This document shows, one piece after another, positions 28,396 through 36,430 of a stretch of DNA of 64,000 nt (within the stretch, counting starts at the first letter, position 1; each line of letters opens with the position of its first letter). The stretch is from an uncultured Selenomonadaceae bacterium (GTDB lineage Bacteria; Bacillota; Negativicutes; Selenomonadales; Selenomonadaceae), in the NCBI GenBank assembly GCA_937902665.1, contig CALELM010000074.1, positions 13,183 through 77,182 on the forward strand. Direction: 5' to 3'. The notes under the pieces were generated by a model, which made no database searches, was not told the origin of the DNA, and saw nothing but the letters and a program-made list of their open reading frames with translations. Both the position numbers and the translations under genes were made by a program.

Positions 28396-29496
28396 TCACT
28401 TCCTCCCAGCACGCAGGTACGCATGCGACTTATTTTCTGAAATCAATCCTTTAAGCTCCATCTGCAAAAGCTGAAATGCGATTCCTGCCGCATCACGGCT
28501 TCCCTTTAGGCTGTATATGATCTCATCCACAGAAAGCGGGTGATCATAGGAAAGGACATGGTAAATCTCCGCTTCCTCCGGTGTCATTTCCGCAAGGGTC
28601 TCCTTCACTGGCTCCTCGCCCATGCCATCCCGGCCGTACTCCTTCAGGATATCCTCTGCGGAAGTCACCAGTCTTGCCCCCTGCTGGATCAAGCGATTGC
28701 AGCCCTCACTGCTTTCTGAAAAAATTGGTCCCGGAACAGCAAAGACATCCCTTCCTTCATTCAATGCCAATTCTGCCGTGATGAGCGAACCGCTCCGCTT
28801 TGCTGCCTCTACTACGACAGTTCCTCGGCACAAACCGCTGATGATGCGATTTCTGGCAGGAAAAAAAGCAGGAAATGGGGGCGTTCCGGGCGCATACTCA
28901 GAGATTACCGCCCCTTGCTCCGAAAGCCTTGACAAAAGCGACTTGTTTTCCTTCGGATATGCCACGTCCACCCCGCAGCCAAGAACGGCAATCGTTTTTC
29001 CCTTCTTCATTGCCCCGAGATGGGCACAGGTATCTATGCCGCGCGCCGCGCCGCTGACAACCGTAATCCCTGCTGCAGCAAGGCTCTCCGAAAAATCCAA
29101 GGCAATGCGCTCGCCGTATCTCGTGAATTTTCTCGAACCAACCATTGCCAAGCAAAAATCCTCTTCTCTTGGCAAGGTTCCTCGATAAAACAGCACCACT
29201 GGCGGCTGATAAATTTCCTTGAGCAGTTTTGGGTATTCTTTGGAAAAAACAGAACATATCTTGATGCCCTTCTTTTCGCATTGCTCCTCCAAGTTCTTGG
29301 GATGATCCGGTTCTTTCTCACGAAATGCCAAAAGTGCCTCCACTGTCCCTTCCGGCAATCGGCCTCTTTCCAAAAGCTCTCCCTTTCCAGCAAACCAAAT
29401 CTCCTTGCTCGAAGAAAAATTTTCCAGTAAGTGCTTCAGCTGGGCATTTCCTAAACCCTTGACGCACTGCAAAGAAGCCAAGAAACACTCATCCAT
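28396..29496 (-). CDS. dprA: DprA, DNA-processing protein for transformation
   Basis: DprA binds incoming single-stranded DNA and loads RecA. The 366-residue product contains a Rossmann-like core with VGSRKFTRYGERIALDFSES, VVSGAARGIDTCAHLGAMK, AVLGCGVDVAYPKENKSL, PPFPAFFPARNRIISGLC and AVPGPIFSESSEGCNRLIQQGA. A winged-helix C-terminus completes it. ATG 29496 has GAGGTG upstream. It is the first gene of the dprA-topA-trmFO-hslVU unit, with its own promoter. Confidence 0.96.
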   Translation of the reverse strand: MDECFLASLQCVKGLGNAQLKHLLENFSSSKEIWFAGKGELLERGRLPEGTVEALLAFREKEPDHPKNLEEQCEKKGIKICSVFSKEYPKLLKEIYQPPVVLFYRGTLPREEDFCLAMVGSRKFTRYGERIALDFSESLAAAGITVVSGAARGIDTCAHLGAMKKGKTIAVLGCGVDVAYPKENKSLLSRLSEQGAVISEYAPGTPPFPAFFPARNRIISGLCRGTVVVEAAKRSGSLITAELALNEGRDVFAVPGPIFSESSEGCNRLIQQGARLVTSAEDILKEYGRDGMGEEPVKETLAEMTPEEAEIYHVLSYDHPLSVDEIIYSLKGSRDAAGIAFQLLQMELKGLISENKSHAYLRAGRK

Positions 29497-29534
29497 CCCA
29501 TCACCTCATCCTGCAAAATTCTACACATTTCCAT

Positions 29535-29563
29535 ATAATACATAAAGACGACATGCAATGCAA
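29535..29563 (-). promoter_or_regulatory. Promoter of the dprA-topA-trmFO-hslVU unit
   Basis: On the minus strand, TTGCAT (29563-29558), a 17-nt spacer and TATTAT (29540-29535) lie about 40 nt before the dprA start. It is just downstream of the folB terminator, as expected for an independent unit. Confidence 0.7.
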
Positions 29564-29588
29564 CCATTTTTCTCAGAAATATATTGCA

Positions 29589-29620
29589 CAAAAAAGCCAC
29601 CTGCCAGCTGGCAGGCGGCC
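29589..29620 (-). terminator. Terminator downstream of folB
   Basis: GCCGCCTGCC and GGCAGGTGGC form a near-perfect GC-rich stem around AGCT on the minus strand, followed by TTTTTTG. Confidence 0.9.
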
Positions 29621-29631
29621 AAAACGCATGA

Positions 29632-30000
29632 TTACTCCGCCATCTGATAACGAGTCGTCTCAACCTCGATATAATCAATTGGGCCGGAAATCGGCACCGA
29701 CGGCTTGCGCACGGTCGTTGTCACGGCCTTTATATGCGGATACTTTTTCAGAATCTTGTCACCAATGCACGCCGACAAGGAAATCAAAAGCTGATAGCGC
29801 TTATTCTCCGTGGCATCCTTGACCAAATCATAGACAGCTGCCGTATTTACTGCGTTCTTTACATCATCCGTTTCCACTGCCGCAGCATCATCCAGCTCCG
29901 CTTCCACGTCTATATAGAACTTCTGCCCCTGCTCACGCTCATACTCATAGATTCCGTGAAAACCATAAAACATCATGTTCTTTATTCTTACTTTTGCCAT
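29632..30000 (-). CDS. folB: FolB, dihydroneopterin aldolase
   Basis: FolB cleaves dihydroneopterin to hydroxymethyl-dihydropterin in folate synthesis. The 122 residues begin MAKVRIKNMMFYGFHGIYE, with family motifs FYIDVEAELDDAAAVETDDV, VNTAAVYDLVK and VTTTVRKPSVPISGPIDYIE. I use ATG 30000 with AAAGGAG upstream; the frame continues to 30036 but without support. It is not next to other fol genes and ends in its own terminator. Confidence 0.95.
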   Translation of the reverse strand: MAKVRIKNMMFYGFHGIYEYEREQGQKFYIDVEAELDDAAAVETDDVKNAVNTAAVYDLVKDATENKRYQLLISLSACIGDKILKKYPHIKAVTTTVRKPSVPISGPIDYIEVETTRYQMAE

Positions 30001-30156
30001 GCCCGTCACTCCTTTATTGATTTTAAAAATTCTCATATTTACCTGTTCTATGAAAATTCAAAAAATCCTTCTGAAATCAAAAAGAAATTCTATTTTTCTT
30101 GCAATGTTTTTTCTTGCACATAGACATAAAGAGCAAGAACCAGCCATATCGCTTCT

Positions 30157-31422
30157 CTAACAGGATCTATCCAATTTCAAAACAGCATGGAGCATGACAG
30201 ATGCTCCATCGGTACACTGCTGATCCGATGTATGCTCCAGCTCGCAATGAGACAGCCCTTTAGCAGAAGGAACGAATATCATAGTCGTCGGCAGCATGTA
30301 GGAAACATATTGCGCATCGTGGCCTGCACCGGAATTTATATTCATGTGGGATATCTTTAACTCCTCTGCGGCTTCACGGACATATTCCACCAGTTGCTTG
30401 TCCCAATACACGGTATCTCGGTTCCAGCCCAGATCGCACTCGCAACGGCAGCCCTGCCATTCCTTCCCAGCAGCTGCAAAAAGTATTTTGCGAACCTTGT
30501 CCAAGACAGCTGGATCTTCATGACGGACATCTATGGAAAAATCAAAGTAAGATGGTATCACGGTATTTACGCAAGGGTGAACTACAGCTTCTCCCGTGGT
30601 ATAGACCAAATCCTCATAGCCTAGCTTGTCTATCTCCTCATGAAGCCAGCACAGGCACTCTGCCCCTGCATGAAGGGCATCCTGACGCTTTTTCATTGGG
30701 AACGTGCCTGCATGAGCAGCAAATCCGTGGAACTTCATTCGGTAAATCATCTGCCCCAGCACACAGGTCACTACGCCAATCTCCTTGCCTGCATCCTCCA
30801 AGATAGGTCCCTGCTCTATATGAAGCTCAAACATGGACATATACTTATCCGGACTCATGCGATGTTCCTTGCTTCCCTTGTACTTGAAGCCTGCCAGCTT
30901 TTCACCAAAGGTTACCCCATGCTGCACGATGGACTGGGAAGCCATCATTTTATCATAATCAAAATTGGAACGGAACCGCTCAGGCATATAATCATTGCAG
31001 ACAATAGCAGAACACATCATGCAGGGAGGGAATTCCGCTCCTTCCTCATTCGTCCAAATCACTGCCGTAACTGGATGCTTGTGCGGAATATTCTCTGCCG
31101 CTATCGTTTCCAGTACCTCCATAGCCCCCATGACACCCAATATGCCGTCATAATTGCCGCCTTCCTTTACTGAGTCGCAGTGCGAGCCCATCGCTATGCG
31201 CTTTGCATCAGGATCACTGCCGGGAAGAGTGGCGTACATATTCGCTAGGTCATCCGTCTCAATCACTGCGCCAATGGCTTCCATTCTGCGAACGAACTCA
31301 TCTCTCGCCATAACAGATTCTGCCGAAAGAGAATAGCGTGTCACGCCGCCATTTCCCGTATCGCCAAACCTAGCAAACGTCTGTATCTTATCCTTCATTC
31401 TTTCCAAACTGCAAACGTACAT
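30157..31422 (-). CDS. M20-family hydantoinase/carbamoylase amidohydrolase
   Basis: This metal-dependent amidohydrolase belongs to the N-carbamoyl-L-amino acid hydrolase / beta-ureidopropionase / allantoate amidohydrolase group. Metal ligands are visible: His and Asp in GSHCDSVKEGGNYDG, the Glu pair in WTNEEGAEFP, ELHIEQGPILEDAG, and the C-terminal GAGHDAQYVS plus LSHCELEHTS. The 421-residue length is normal. ATG 31422 has GGGAGG upstream. It starts 28 nt after the dihydropyrimidinase-like gene, so the two probably open a cyclic amide and then remove its carbamoyl group. The exact substrate cannot be told from sequence. Confidence 0.9.
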   Translation of the reverse strand: MYVCSLERMKDKIQTFARFGDTGNGGVTRYSLSAESVMARDEFVRRMEAIGAVIETDDLANMYATLPGSDPDAKRIAMGSHCDSVKEGGNYDGILGVMGAMEVLETIAAENIPHKHPVTAVIWTNEEGAEFPPCMMCSAIVCNDYMPERFRSNFDYDKMMASQSIVQHGVTFGEKLAGFKYKGSKEHRMSPDKYMSMFELHIEQGPILEDAGKEIGVVTCVLGQMIYRMKFHGFAAHAGTFPMKKRQDALHAGAECLCWLHEEIDKLGYEDLVYTTGEAVVHPCVNTVIPSYFDFSIDVRHEDPAVLDKVRKILFAAAGKEWQGCRCECDLGWNRDTVYWDKQLVEYVREAAEELKISHMNINSGAGHDAQYVSYMLPTTMIFVPSAKGLSHCELEHTSDQQCTDGASVMLHAVLKLDRSC

Positions 31423-31450
31423 AACTATCCCTCCCAACAAGAAATGCCTG

Positions 31451-32854
31451 TCATCTATCTGTATACGCTGCGCCGTAAGGCTTTCCATGCACGAACCTGC
31501 CATCACCAGCGCTGCCTACATATTTTGCGCCTTCCACGACCACCTTGCCGCGAAGCAATACCGTATCTGGCCGCCCGATTTGAGGCATGCCCTCCAAAGT
31601 GCAATAATCGACACCCTCCAGAGAATCCTCTACACAGAACACGCCTCTGTAGTCCCCATCAAAGATCACAAGATCCGCATCATACCCCGGCTCTATATGT
31701 CCCTTATTCTTCAATCCATTGATTCTGGCTGGAGCGGCAGAAATCAAATCCACAAATTTTGTTTTCGAAAGCTTGCCTGTACACACTCCGTAAGTCCACA
31801 GCGCACTGATACGATTCTGCACTGCCGGAGCGCCATTCGGAATATCTGCAAAGGACTTGCCTTCCCCATAACCCATATGCTTTTGCTGCTTATAGTCAAA
31901 GCCGCAATGATCCGTGCTGACAGCATTCAGGTGACCGCACCTCAAAGCCTTCCATAATGCCTCCTGATGCTCCCTGCTACGCAGAGGTGGTGAAAATACA
32001 AACTTTGCCCCTTCAAACCCCGGACGGGACAGCTCCGATTCATCCAAAAGCAAATAGCTGGCACAGGTCTCGCCAAACACAGGAAGACCACGCTGCGCAG
32101 CCCTCACTATCGGCTCCAAGGCATCCATGCAGGTAACATGGACAATATAGATTGGTGCCCCTGCCATTTCCGCCAAATAAATAGCACGGCTCGCAGCCTC
32201 CCCCTCACAAATCGGAGGTCTTGACACCGCATGATACCTAGGCTCTGTATGCCCCTCCGCAAGCAGCCGCTTAGTCTCGTAATCTATGATGTCGCCATTT
32301 TCTGCATGAACCATAACCGTGACCCCAACGTCCTTTGCCGCCGTCAATGCCCTGAGGATTGCTTCATCATCGGCATGAAAGGACATCCCCTTGTATGCCA
32401 TGAATAGCTTTACTGTAGAAATTCCAGCACTGGGAAGCCTAGAAATTTCCTCAAAGATTTCCGGTCTGGGATCCGTAATAACTACATGAAAGGACCAATC
32501 CACATGAGAAATGCCTTCTACCGATTTTTTCTCAAAGTCTCGCACAGATTCCACAAGACCCTTTCCCTGCTCCTGATTAACGAACTCCACTACCGTAGTC
32601 GTACCGCCCAATGCTGCCGCCGCACTGGTCTCAAAGCCCCGTACCGCACTCCCCTTGTAAACAAAGGAATAATGGACATGCTGATCAATACCGCCCGGAA
32701 AAACGAATTTTCCTGCAGCATCAATGACTCTGTCGGCATCATCCGCCAGTGCAATACCAATTTTTGCAATCGTCTCATCCTCTATCAGGATATCGGACAC
32801 ATATTCATTCTGAGCAGTAATGATTCTGCCATTGCGTATAAGTGTTTTCATCAT
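31451..32854 (-). CDS. Dihydropyrimidinase/hydantoinase-type cyclic amidohydrolase
   Basis: This 467-residue TIM-barrel hydrolase has the full binuclear metal site: HVH (His59, His61), the carboxylated Lys in LFMAYKGMSF, His of VHAENGD, His of IVHVTCMDA, and Asp of AVSTDHCGF. It should hydrolyse a dihydropyrimidine or 5-substituted hydantoin to its carbamoyl acid. The linked downstream carbamoylase-type gene supports that pathway. The segment after HVH (FVYKGSAVRGF) is not the common dihydropyrimidinase pattern, so substrate range may differ. GGGAGG precedes ATG 32854. Confidence 0.9.
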   Translation of the reverse strand: MMKTLIRNGRIITAQNEYVSDILIEDETIAKIGIALADDADRVIDAAGKFVFPGGIDQHVHYSFVYKGSAVRGFETSAAAALGGTTTVVEFVNQEQGKGLVESVRDFEKKSVEGISHVDWSFHVVITDPRPEIFEEISRLPSAGISTVKLFMAYKGMSFHADDEAILRALTAAKDVGVTVMVHAENGDIIDYETKRLLAEGHTEPRYHAVSRPPICEGEAASRAIYLAEMAGAPIYIVHVTCMDALEPIVRAAQRGLPVFGETCASYLLLDESELSRPGFEGAKFVFSPPLRSREHQEALWKALRCGHLNAVSTDHCGFDYKQQKHMGYGEGKSFADIPNGAPAVQNRISALWTYGVCTGKLSKTKFVDLISAAPARINGLKNKGHIEPGYDADLVIFDGDYRGVFCVEDSLEGVDYCTLEGMPQIGRPDTVLLRGKVVVEGAKYVGSAGDGRFVHGKPYGAAYTDR

Positions 32855-33063
32855 GAAGCCCTCCCTTTCATAAATCTGTCATTTATACGTTTTTCTCCAA
32901 AATATGTTACAAAAACCGACGCAAAAAATTTCTCCCCTGCAGCACCATTCACATGTGGCTATCTAGTACTCTGATTCAATACCACATAACAAAATCCTCT
33001 TTTGCCAAAGCAAGAACCTTGCAGGAACAGAAAACAAGCTCGGTGCATTCTCATAATGCTATA

Positions 33064-33092
33064 TTGACATGCATTAAAATTGCAGATACTAT
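33064..33092 (+). promoter_or_regulatory. Strong promoter of the 25-residue membrane peptide gene
   Basis: TTGACA (33064-33069), a 17-nt spacer and TACTAT (33087-33092) lie about 90 nt before ATG 33184. The rest of the 330-nt interval between the hydantoinase gene and this peptide (32855-33183) shows nothing else I can support. Confidence 0.75.
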
Positions 33093-33183
33093 GGGGAATA
33101 TCAGCACAAAGGAATCATTCTTGATTTCCCTGCCTCAGCTTCCCATGTTTTTACTGGTTCCTGATATAGAAAGGAGGTATTTT

Positions 33184-33261
33184 ATGGGTGACTTATTCCT
33201 GCTTTTTCTCATTTTTCTCATGTTTGCCTATGCATTCTGGGACGATCTTTTTACGGAATAA
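33184..33261 (+). CDS. 25-residue hydrophobic membrane peptide
   Basis: The short frame encodes MGDLFLLFLIFLMFAYAF followed by a short acidic tail. This is a single predicted membrane helix of about 18 residues with an acidic end (DD...TE). Support is unusually good for so short a gene: GGAGG lies 6-8 nt before the ATG and a consensus promoter is upstream. The stop lies at the edge of the opposing nlpC terminator. A longer frame from 32953 would include the promoter and is unlikely. I do not recognise a family; similar peptides act as membrane-complex regulators or type I toxins, but nothing here settles that. Confidence 0.65.
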   Translation: MGDLFLLFLIFLMFAYAFWDDLFTE

Positions 33262-33291
33262 AAAAAGGGAGAGGCGATTGCCTCTCCAAAA
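33256..33291 (-). terminator. Terminator downstream of the NlpC/P60 gene
   Basis: On the minus strand, GGAGAGGC and GCCTCTCC pair around AATC and are followed by TTTTTTTATT. It overlaps the stop codon of the convergent small peptide gene. Confidence 0.85.
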
Positions 33292-33302
33292 AAACAAATC
33301 CA

Positions 33303-33965
33303 TTACATAACTCTGCGCGCACCAATATAGCAAGATCCCCAATAAGAACTATAGAGGGAATCAATCGCTACACCACGGCTGGAGGAAGCATTGATGAAGC
33401 TTCCATCTCCCAAATAAATACCTACATGGGAAGGACCGTACTCATACGTGGAAAAAAATACGAGATCTCCAGGAACCAACTCAGACGTGGAAACCGCATA
33501 ACCGACCTCATACTGCGCATCAGCGGTACGAGGCAGATAAATGCCAGCACTGGCAAACACATAGCGCACATAACCGGAGCAGTCAAACCCGCTCGGCGAC
33601 GTTCCGCCAAAGACATAAGGAACGCCAATGTACTCCATGGATGTCTGCACAATCCTGCGGGAAATGTAGTTGGAACCACGGCTGACCTCCGGCATATTCT
33701 TGCCAAGCAATGCAGAATATGTGGAAGGACCAACCAATCCATCCGCATCCAGTCCCTGCGCAGACTGGAATGCCTTGACTGCCTCAGCCGTTGCCGGGCC
33801 GAAGTCCCCATCTGCAACTACATCATAACCAAGGCTTGCAAGCTGTCCCTGAATCTCCGCAACATCACTTCCCTGATCTCCCACACGAAATGCCGAAGCA
33901 TTTGCCACAGAAAACCAACATACGCACAACATGGATAACATGAACACTCGAATTGCTTTTCTCAA
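33303..33965 (-). CDS. Secreted NlpC/P60 peptidoglycan hydrolase with PG-binding domain
   Basis: The 220-residue product has a signal peptide (about residues 1-24, ending VANASA), a peptidoglycan-binding type 1 domain (DVAEIQGQLASLGYDVVADG then FGPATAEAVKAFQSAQGL) and an NlpC/P60 domain. The catalytic Cys is in SGFDCSGYVRYVF, His in GPSHVGIYLGDG and the third polar site near FINASSSRG. It should cut stem peptides in the wall. I choose TTG 33965 with GGAG 7 nt upstream, because the longer frame runs into the riboswitch. Expression is likely controlled by c-di-AMP. Confidence 0.93.
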   Translation of the reverse strand: MRKAIRVFMLSMLCVCWFSVANASAFRVGDQGSDVAEIQGQLASLGYDVVADGDFGPATAEAVKAFQSAQGLDADGLVGPSTYSALLGKNMPEVSRGSNYISRRIVQTSMEYIGVPYVFGGTSPSGFDCSGYVRYVFASAGIYLPRTADAQYEVGYAVSTSELVPGDLVFFSTYEYGPSHVGIYLGDGSFINASSSRGVAIDSLYSSYWGSCYIGARRVM

Positions 33966-33979
33966 AAAGCCACTCCTCT

Positions 33980-34096
33980 CTCTGTTCGCCTGCGAGGTTA
34001 GCTGTCGGGTTAGGGTAGAGAAGACCACCCCTGCCGCCCAAAGGCAGCACTCACCCCAAAAACATGGTTCCCCCGTTCCTGGGTTGGATTCGGCTT
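33980..34096 (-). ncRNA. c-di-AMP riboswitch (ydaO/yuaA type) upstream of the NlpC/P60 gene
   Basis: The minus strand carries the conserved blocks of this class in order: GGAACGGGGGAACCA, GGGGTGAGTGC, a GC-rich stem, then CCGACAGCTAACCTCG followed by CAGGCG. It ends about 15-20 nt before the chosen start codon. ydaO riboswitches bind cyclic di-AMP and commonly turn off cell-wall hydrolase and potassium-transport genes, which fits the gene downstream. No obvious terminator hairpin lies between the aptamer and the start, so control may act on the GGAG ribosome site. Boundaries are approximate. Confidence 0.88.
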
Positions 34097-34211
34097 CTTA
34101 GATAATAACCCAAATATATAACACAGCAAAAGCCGCATTATCCATTGCAATGAAAAACATCTCCCCCATGGAAGCTTTTTCATCTTTTTTTCAGATTTAT
34201 CCGCAATATGA

Positions 34212-34240
34212 AAATTGGCTGCCTCTCAAAGACAGCCCTG
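34212..34240 (-). terminator. Probable terminator of rnpB
   Basis: On the minus strand, GGCTGTC and GGCAGCC pair around a 7-nt loop, followed by AATTTTCAT. The T-tract is weak, so confidence is moderate. Confidence 0.55.
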
Positions 34241-34249
34241 ACTTCCATA

Positions 34250-34614
34250 CAAGGTCAATGCGAGCAATCAATAAGCCGAGTTTTGTTCCGCTTGCGCGGC
34301 GGCAATCATTTATCTAGACCGCCAGTTGCCTGACGGTTCAAGCGACACACCCGAAAGGTTTGCGGGCCGCATCATCCCTTTCCTATTCGGTCTTGCTCCG
34401 TGCGAGGTTTACCAAGGCCAGCCAGTCACCTGACTGCCGGTGCGCTCTTACCGCACCTTTCCACCCTTACCGATTGCTCGGCGGTTTAAATTTCTATGGC
34501 ACTGTCTCTAGGGTCGCCCCCGCTGGACGTTATCCAGCGCACTGCCCTATGGAGCTCGGACTTTCCTCATCAGTCTCAAGGACTGCCGCGATTACCTAAA
34601 TTACTCACATCAAC
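34250..34614 (-). ncRNA. rnpB: RNase P RNA (rnpB)
   Basis: The minus strand matches bacterial RNase P RNA: GAGGAAAGTCCGAGCTCC near the 5' end, ACAGTGCCATAGAAA, AGGTAAGGGTGGAAAGGTGC-like core, and ACAAAACTCGGCTTAT at the 3' end pairing with the 5' side. It matures tRNA 5' ends. The 5' end is set by a consensus promoter ending at 34622; the 3' end is approximate. It looks like the ancestral type A architecture, though I did not fold it. Confidence 0.95.
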
Positions 34615-34621
34615 AGGTCTT

Positions 34622-34650
34622 ATTGTACTACATGCTTTCAGGCTTGTCAA
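34622..34650 (-). promoter_or_regulatory. Promoter of rnpB
   Basis: On the minus strand, TTGACA (34650-34645), a 17-nt spacer and TACAAT (34627-34622) are close to full consensus. Transcription should begin near 34614. Confidence 0.85.
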
Positions 34651-34769
34651 ATTTACAGTCTAATCTATAAATTCTAAATCTTTGAAAGATTTTTCATTGC
34701 CTTCCTTTTCCAGCAACTTCGTGTTATCATAGAAAAAGATTCAAAACATTATGGAAAGAAGGTTTTTCT

Positions 34770-35480
34770 ATGGCTACTCCGCATAACGCAGCAGAAAAAG
34801 GCGAGATCGCCGAGCGCATTCTCCTTCCCGGCGATCCGCTCCGTGCAAAGCACATCGCAGAGAATTTTCTTGAGGGGGCAAAGCAATACACCTCCGTCCG
34901 CAACATTCTGGGCTACACGGGAACCTACAAGGGAGTCCCCGTTTCCGTGCAGGGAACGGGCATGGGCATCCCGTCCATCTCTATTTACGTCAATGAGCTG
35001 ATTGTGCAGTACGGCGTGAAAAAGCTCATCCGTGTCGGCACCTGCGGTGCCATGACAAAGGACGTGCATTTAAAAGACATCGTGATTGCACAGGCAGCCT
35101 CTACGGACTCCTCCATTATCCGCAACACCTTTGGCGGAAGCATCAATTTTGCCCCGATTGCAGATTTCTCTCTCCTTGAAAAAGCCGTTGCCAACACAAG
35201 AAAACTGAACCTGCATGCAACCGTCGGCAACGTAATCTCTGCTGACCGCTTCTATGACGATGAAATTGACAATCAAAAACTTTCCCGCTACGGCATACTC
35301 GCCGTTGATATGGAAGCTGCGGCACTCTACCTCCTTGCAGCAAAGTACCATGTCCAAGCGCTTGCCCTCTTTACTGCCAGCGACAATCTAGTCACAAATG
35401 AGACCTGCTCGATTGAGGAACGGCAATGTTCCTTCAATGACATGGTAAAAATCGCACTGGAAACAGCTATTGCGGACTAA
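34770..35480 (+). CDS. deoD: DeoD, purine-nucleoside phosphorylase
   Basis: DeoD reversibly cleaves purine (deoxy)nucleosides with phosphate in nucleoside salvage. The 236-residue hexameric type has [45 protein letters not shown] and [19 protein letters not shown] with the family's catalytic Asp region (ASDNLV). GAAGG lies 7 nt before ATG 34770. It stands alone between rnpB (divergent) and a strong terminator; a weak promoter-like TTCCTT...TATCAT is upstream. Confidence 0.96.
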   Translation: MATPHNAAEKGEIAERILLPGDPLRAKHIAENFLEGAKQYTSVRNILGYTGTYKGVPVSVQGTGMGIPSISIYVNELIVQYGVKKLIRVGTCGAMTKDVHLKDIVIAQAASTDSSIIRNTFGGSINFAPIADFSLLEKAVANTRKLNLHATVGNVISADRFYDDEIDNQKLSRYGILAVDMEAAALYLLAAKYHVQALALFTASDNLVTNETCSIEERQCSFNDMVKIALETAIAD

Positions 35481-35559
35481 AACCTTATCAAAATATACGG
35501 AAATCGAGCAGGATGGGAATAGTGCACGGCGGTTCTCTAATTTTCACATACCTGCAGAT

Positions 35560-35607
35560 AATAGCCAGTCATTGGCATACAGCCGATGACTGGCTATTTC
35601 CTTTTTG
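35560..35607 (+). terminator. Terminator downstream of deoD
   Basis: AATAGCCAGTCAT...GGC pairs with GCC...ATGACTGGCTATT (one internal mismatch), a 17-bp stem with a 5-nt loop, followed by TCCTTTTTG. It also shields the convergent hicAB pair. Confidence 0.85.
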
Positions 35608-35644
35608 ATTAAATTACCCTATCATCCTTTACGTTCCGTAACAC

Positions 35645-36001
35645 TCAGTTATATGCCGCCTGTTCCTCCCTGACAACATATTCCTGCAAGGCCTCTTCAA
35701 CCAAGCTGTTCAGAGAAATATTTTTCGCCAGTGCATACGATGCCAGCCGGCGATGCAGATCCTGCGTAATCCTGACATTGAAGCTGCCCTTGTATGCCTT
35801 ATCCGGCTCAATGCCCTTCTCAGCACACATAGTCAGATAATCATCTACCGCACTATGAAAATCCTCTACTAAAGCCTCAGCATTTTCTCCCTCATAAGAA
35901 ATCAGTGCCCGTATGCCCTGGACTCTGCCAAAAAAAATCCCATTCTCCTCTGAAAACTCTACACTGCCAATATAGTCCTTGTATCTGATCGTGTTATTCA
36001 C
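35645..36001 (-). CDS. hicB: HicB antitoxin
   Basis: HicB neutralises HicA and represses the operon. The 118-residue protein has a degenerate RNase-H-like N-terminal domain (YIGSVEFSEENGIFFGRVQG; ISYEGENAEALVEDFHSAVD) and a C-terminal ribbon-helix-helix (GSFNVRITQDLHRRLASYAL then AKNISLNSLVEEALQEYV) for DNA binding. It starts at GTG 36001, overlapping the hicA stop as GTGA. The toxin-first order is normal for HicAB. Confidence 0.9.
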   Translation of the reverse strand: MNNTIRYKDYIGSVEFSEENGIFFGRVQGIRALISYEGENAEALVEDFHSAVDDYLTMCAEKGIEPDKAYKGSFNVRITQDLHRRLASYALAKNISLNSLVEEALQEYVVREEQAAYN

Positions 36002-36255
36002 AATAATCCCTCGCTTTTCAAATAATCTGACAACTGCCGTATCTGATAGGAAAGCAATTCCCTCCTTGGATGCGGCTTATGCAGTAATATTGGTGGATGT
36101 CCATCCTTGCAAAACATAATTCTTGACCCGCTGGTCTTTCCTTTTTCTTCCTTAGTATATCCCATACCCTTCAGTAATCGTTCCAGCTCCACAAAGGTAA
36201 AATCCTTAGGATTGCTGAGCAGCTTTTCCCGCAATTTATCCTTCGTTGTCATCAC
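35998..36255 (-). CDS. hicA: HicA mRNA-interferase toxin
   Basis: HicA binds and cleaves mRNA in a translation-independent way and is blocked by HicB. The 85-residue product has the dsRBD-like fold: EKLLSNPKDFTFVELERLLK, GYTKEEKGKTSGSRIMF with the Gly-Ser region, and the catalytic His in ILLHKPHPRRELLSYQ. The start is GTG 36255 or ATG 36252, preceded by GAGGTGG. An 18-bp palindrome overlies its promoter. Confidence 0.88.
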   Translation of the reverse strand: MMTTKDKLREKLLSNPKDFTFVELERLLKGMGYTKEEKGKTSGSRIMFCKDGHPPILLHKPHPRRELLSYQIRQLSDYLKSEGLL

Positions 36256-36273
36256 AGCACCACCTCAAAATAT

Positions 36274-36316
36274 ATTTTACTTCAGTTTTTCAACATGCGC
36301 AACTAAATTTAGTTGC
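36274..36316 (-). promoter_or_regulatory. hicAB promoter with perfect 18-bp palindromic operator
   Basis: On the minus strand, TTGCGC (36302-36297), a 17-nt spacer and TAAAAT (36279-36274) form the promoter. The perfect palindrome GCAACTAAATTTAGTTGC (36299-36316) overlaps the -35 box, the expected place for the HicB ribbon-helix-helix to repress. Confidence 0.75.
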
Positions 36317-36363
36317 ATCTATATTATGTTCCTGCAGAACTAACTCTTGCGTATCCCCGCAGC

Positions 36364-36415
36364 TAAAAAACTCCCCAGCTGATACAAAATGTACCAACTG
36401 GGGAGTTTAATTTTT
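36364..36415. terminator. Bidirectional terminator between hicA and the M18 aminopeptidase gene
   Basis: AACTCCCCAG (36369-36378) pairs with CTGGGGAGTT (36398-36407). T-runs flank both sides: TTTTTT on the minus strand, ending the aminopeptidase transcript, and TTAATTTTTATTT on the plus strand. Confidence 0.85.
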
Positions 36416-36430
36416 ATTTCCACCCGTTCT

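Noticed and set aside
32953..33183. N-terminal extension of the small membrane peptide (102-residue frame)
   Set aside because: The extension contains the peptide gene's own promoter and ribosome site.
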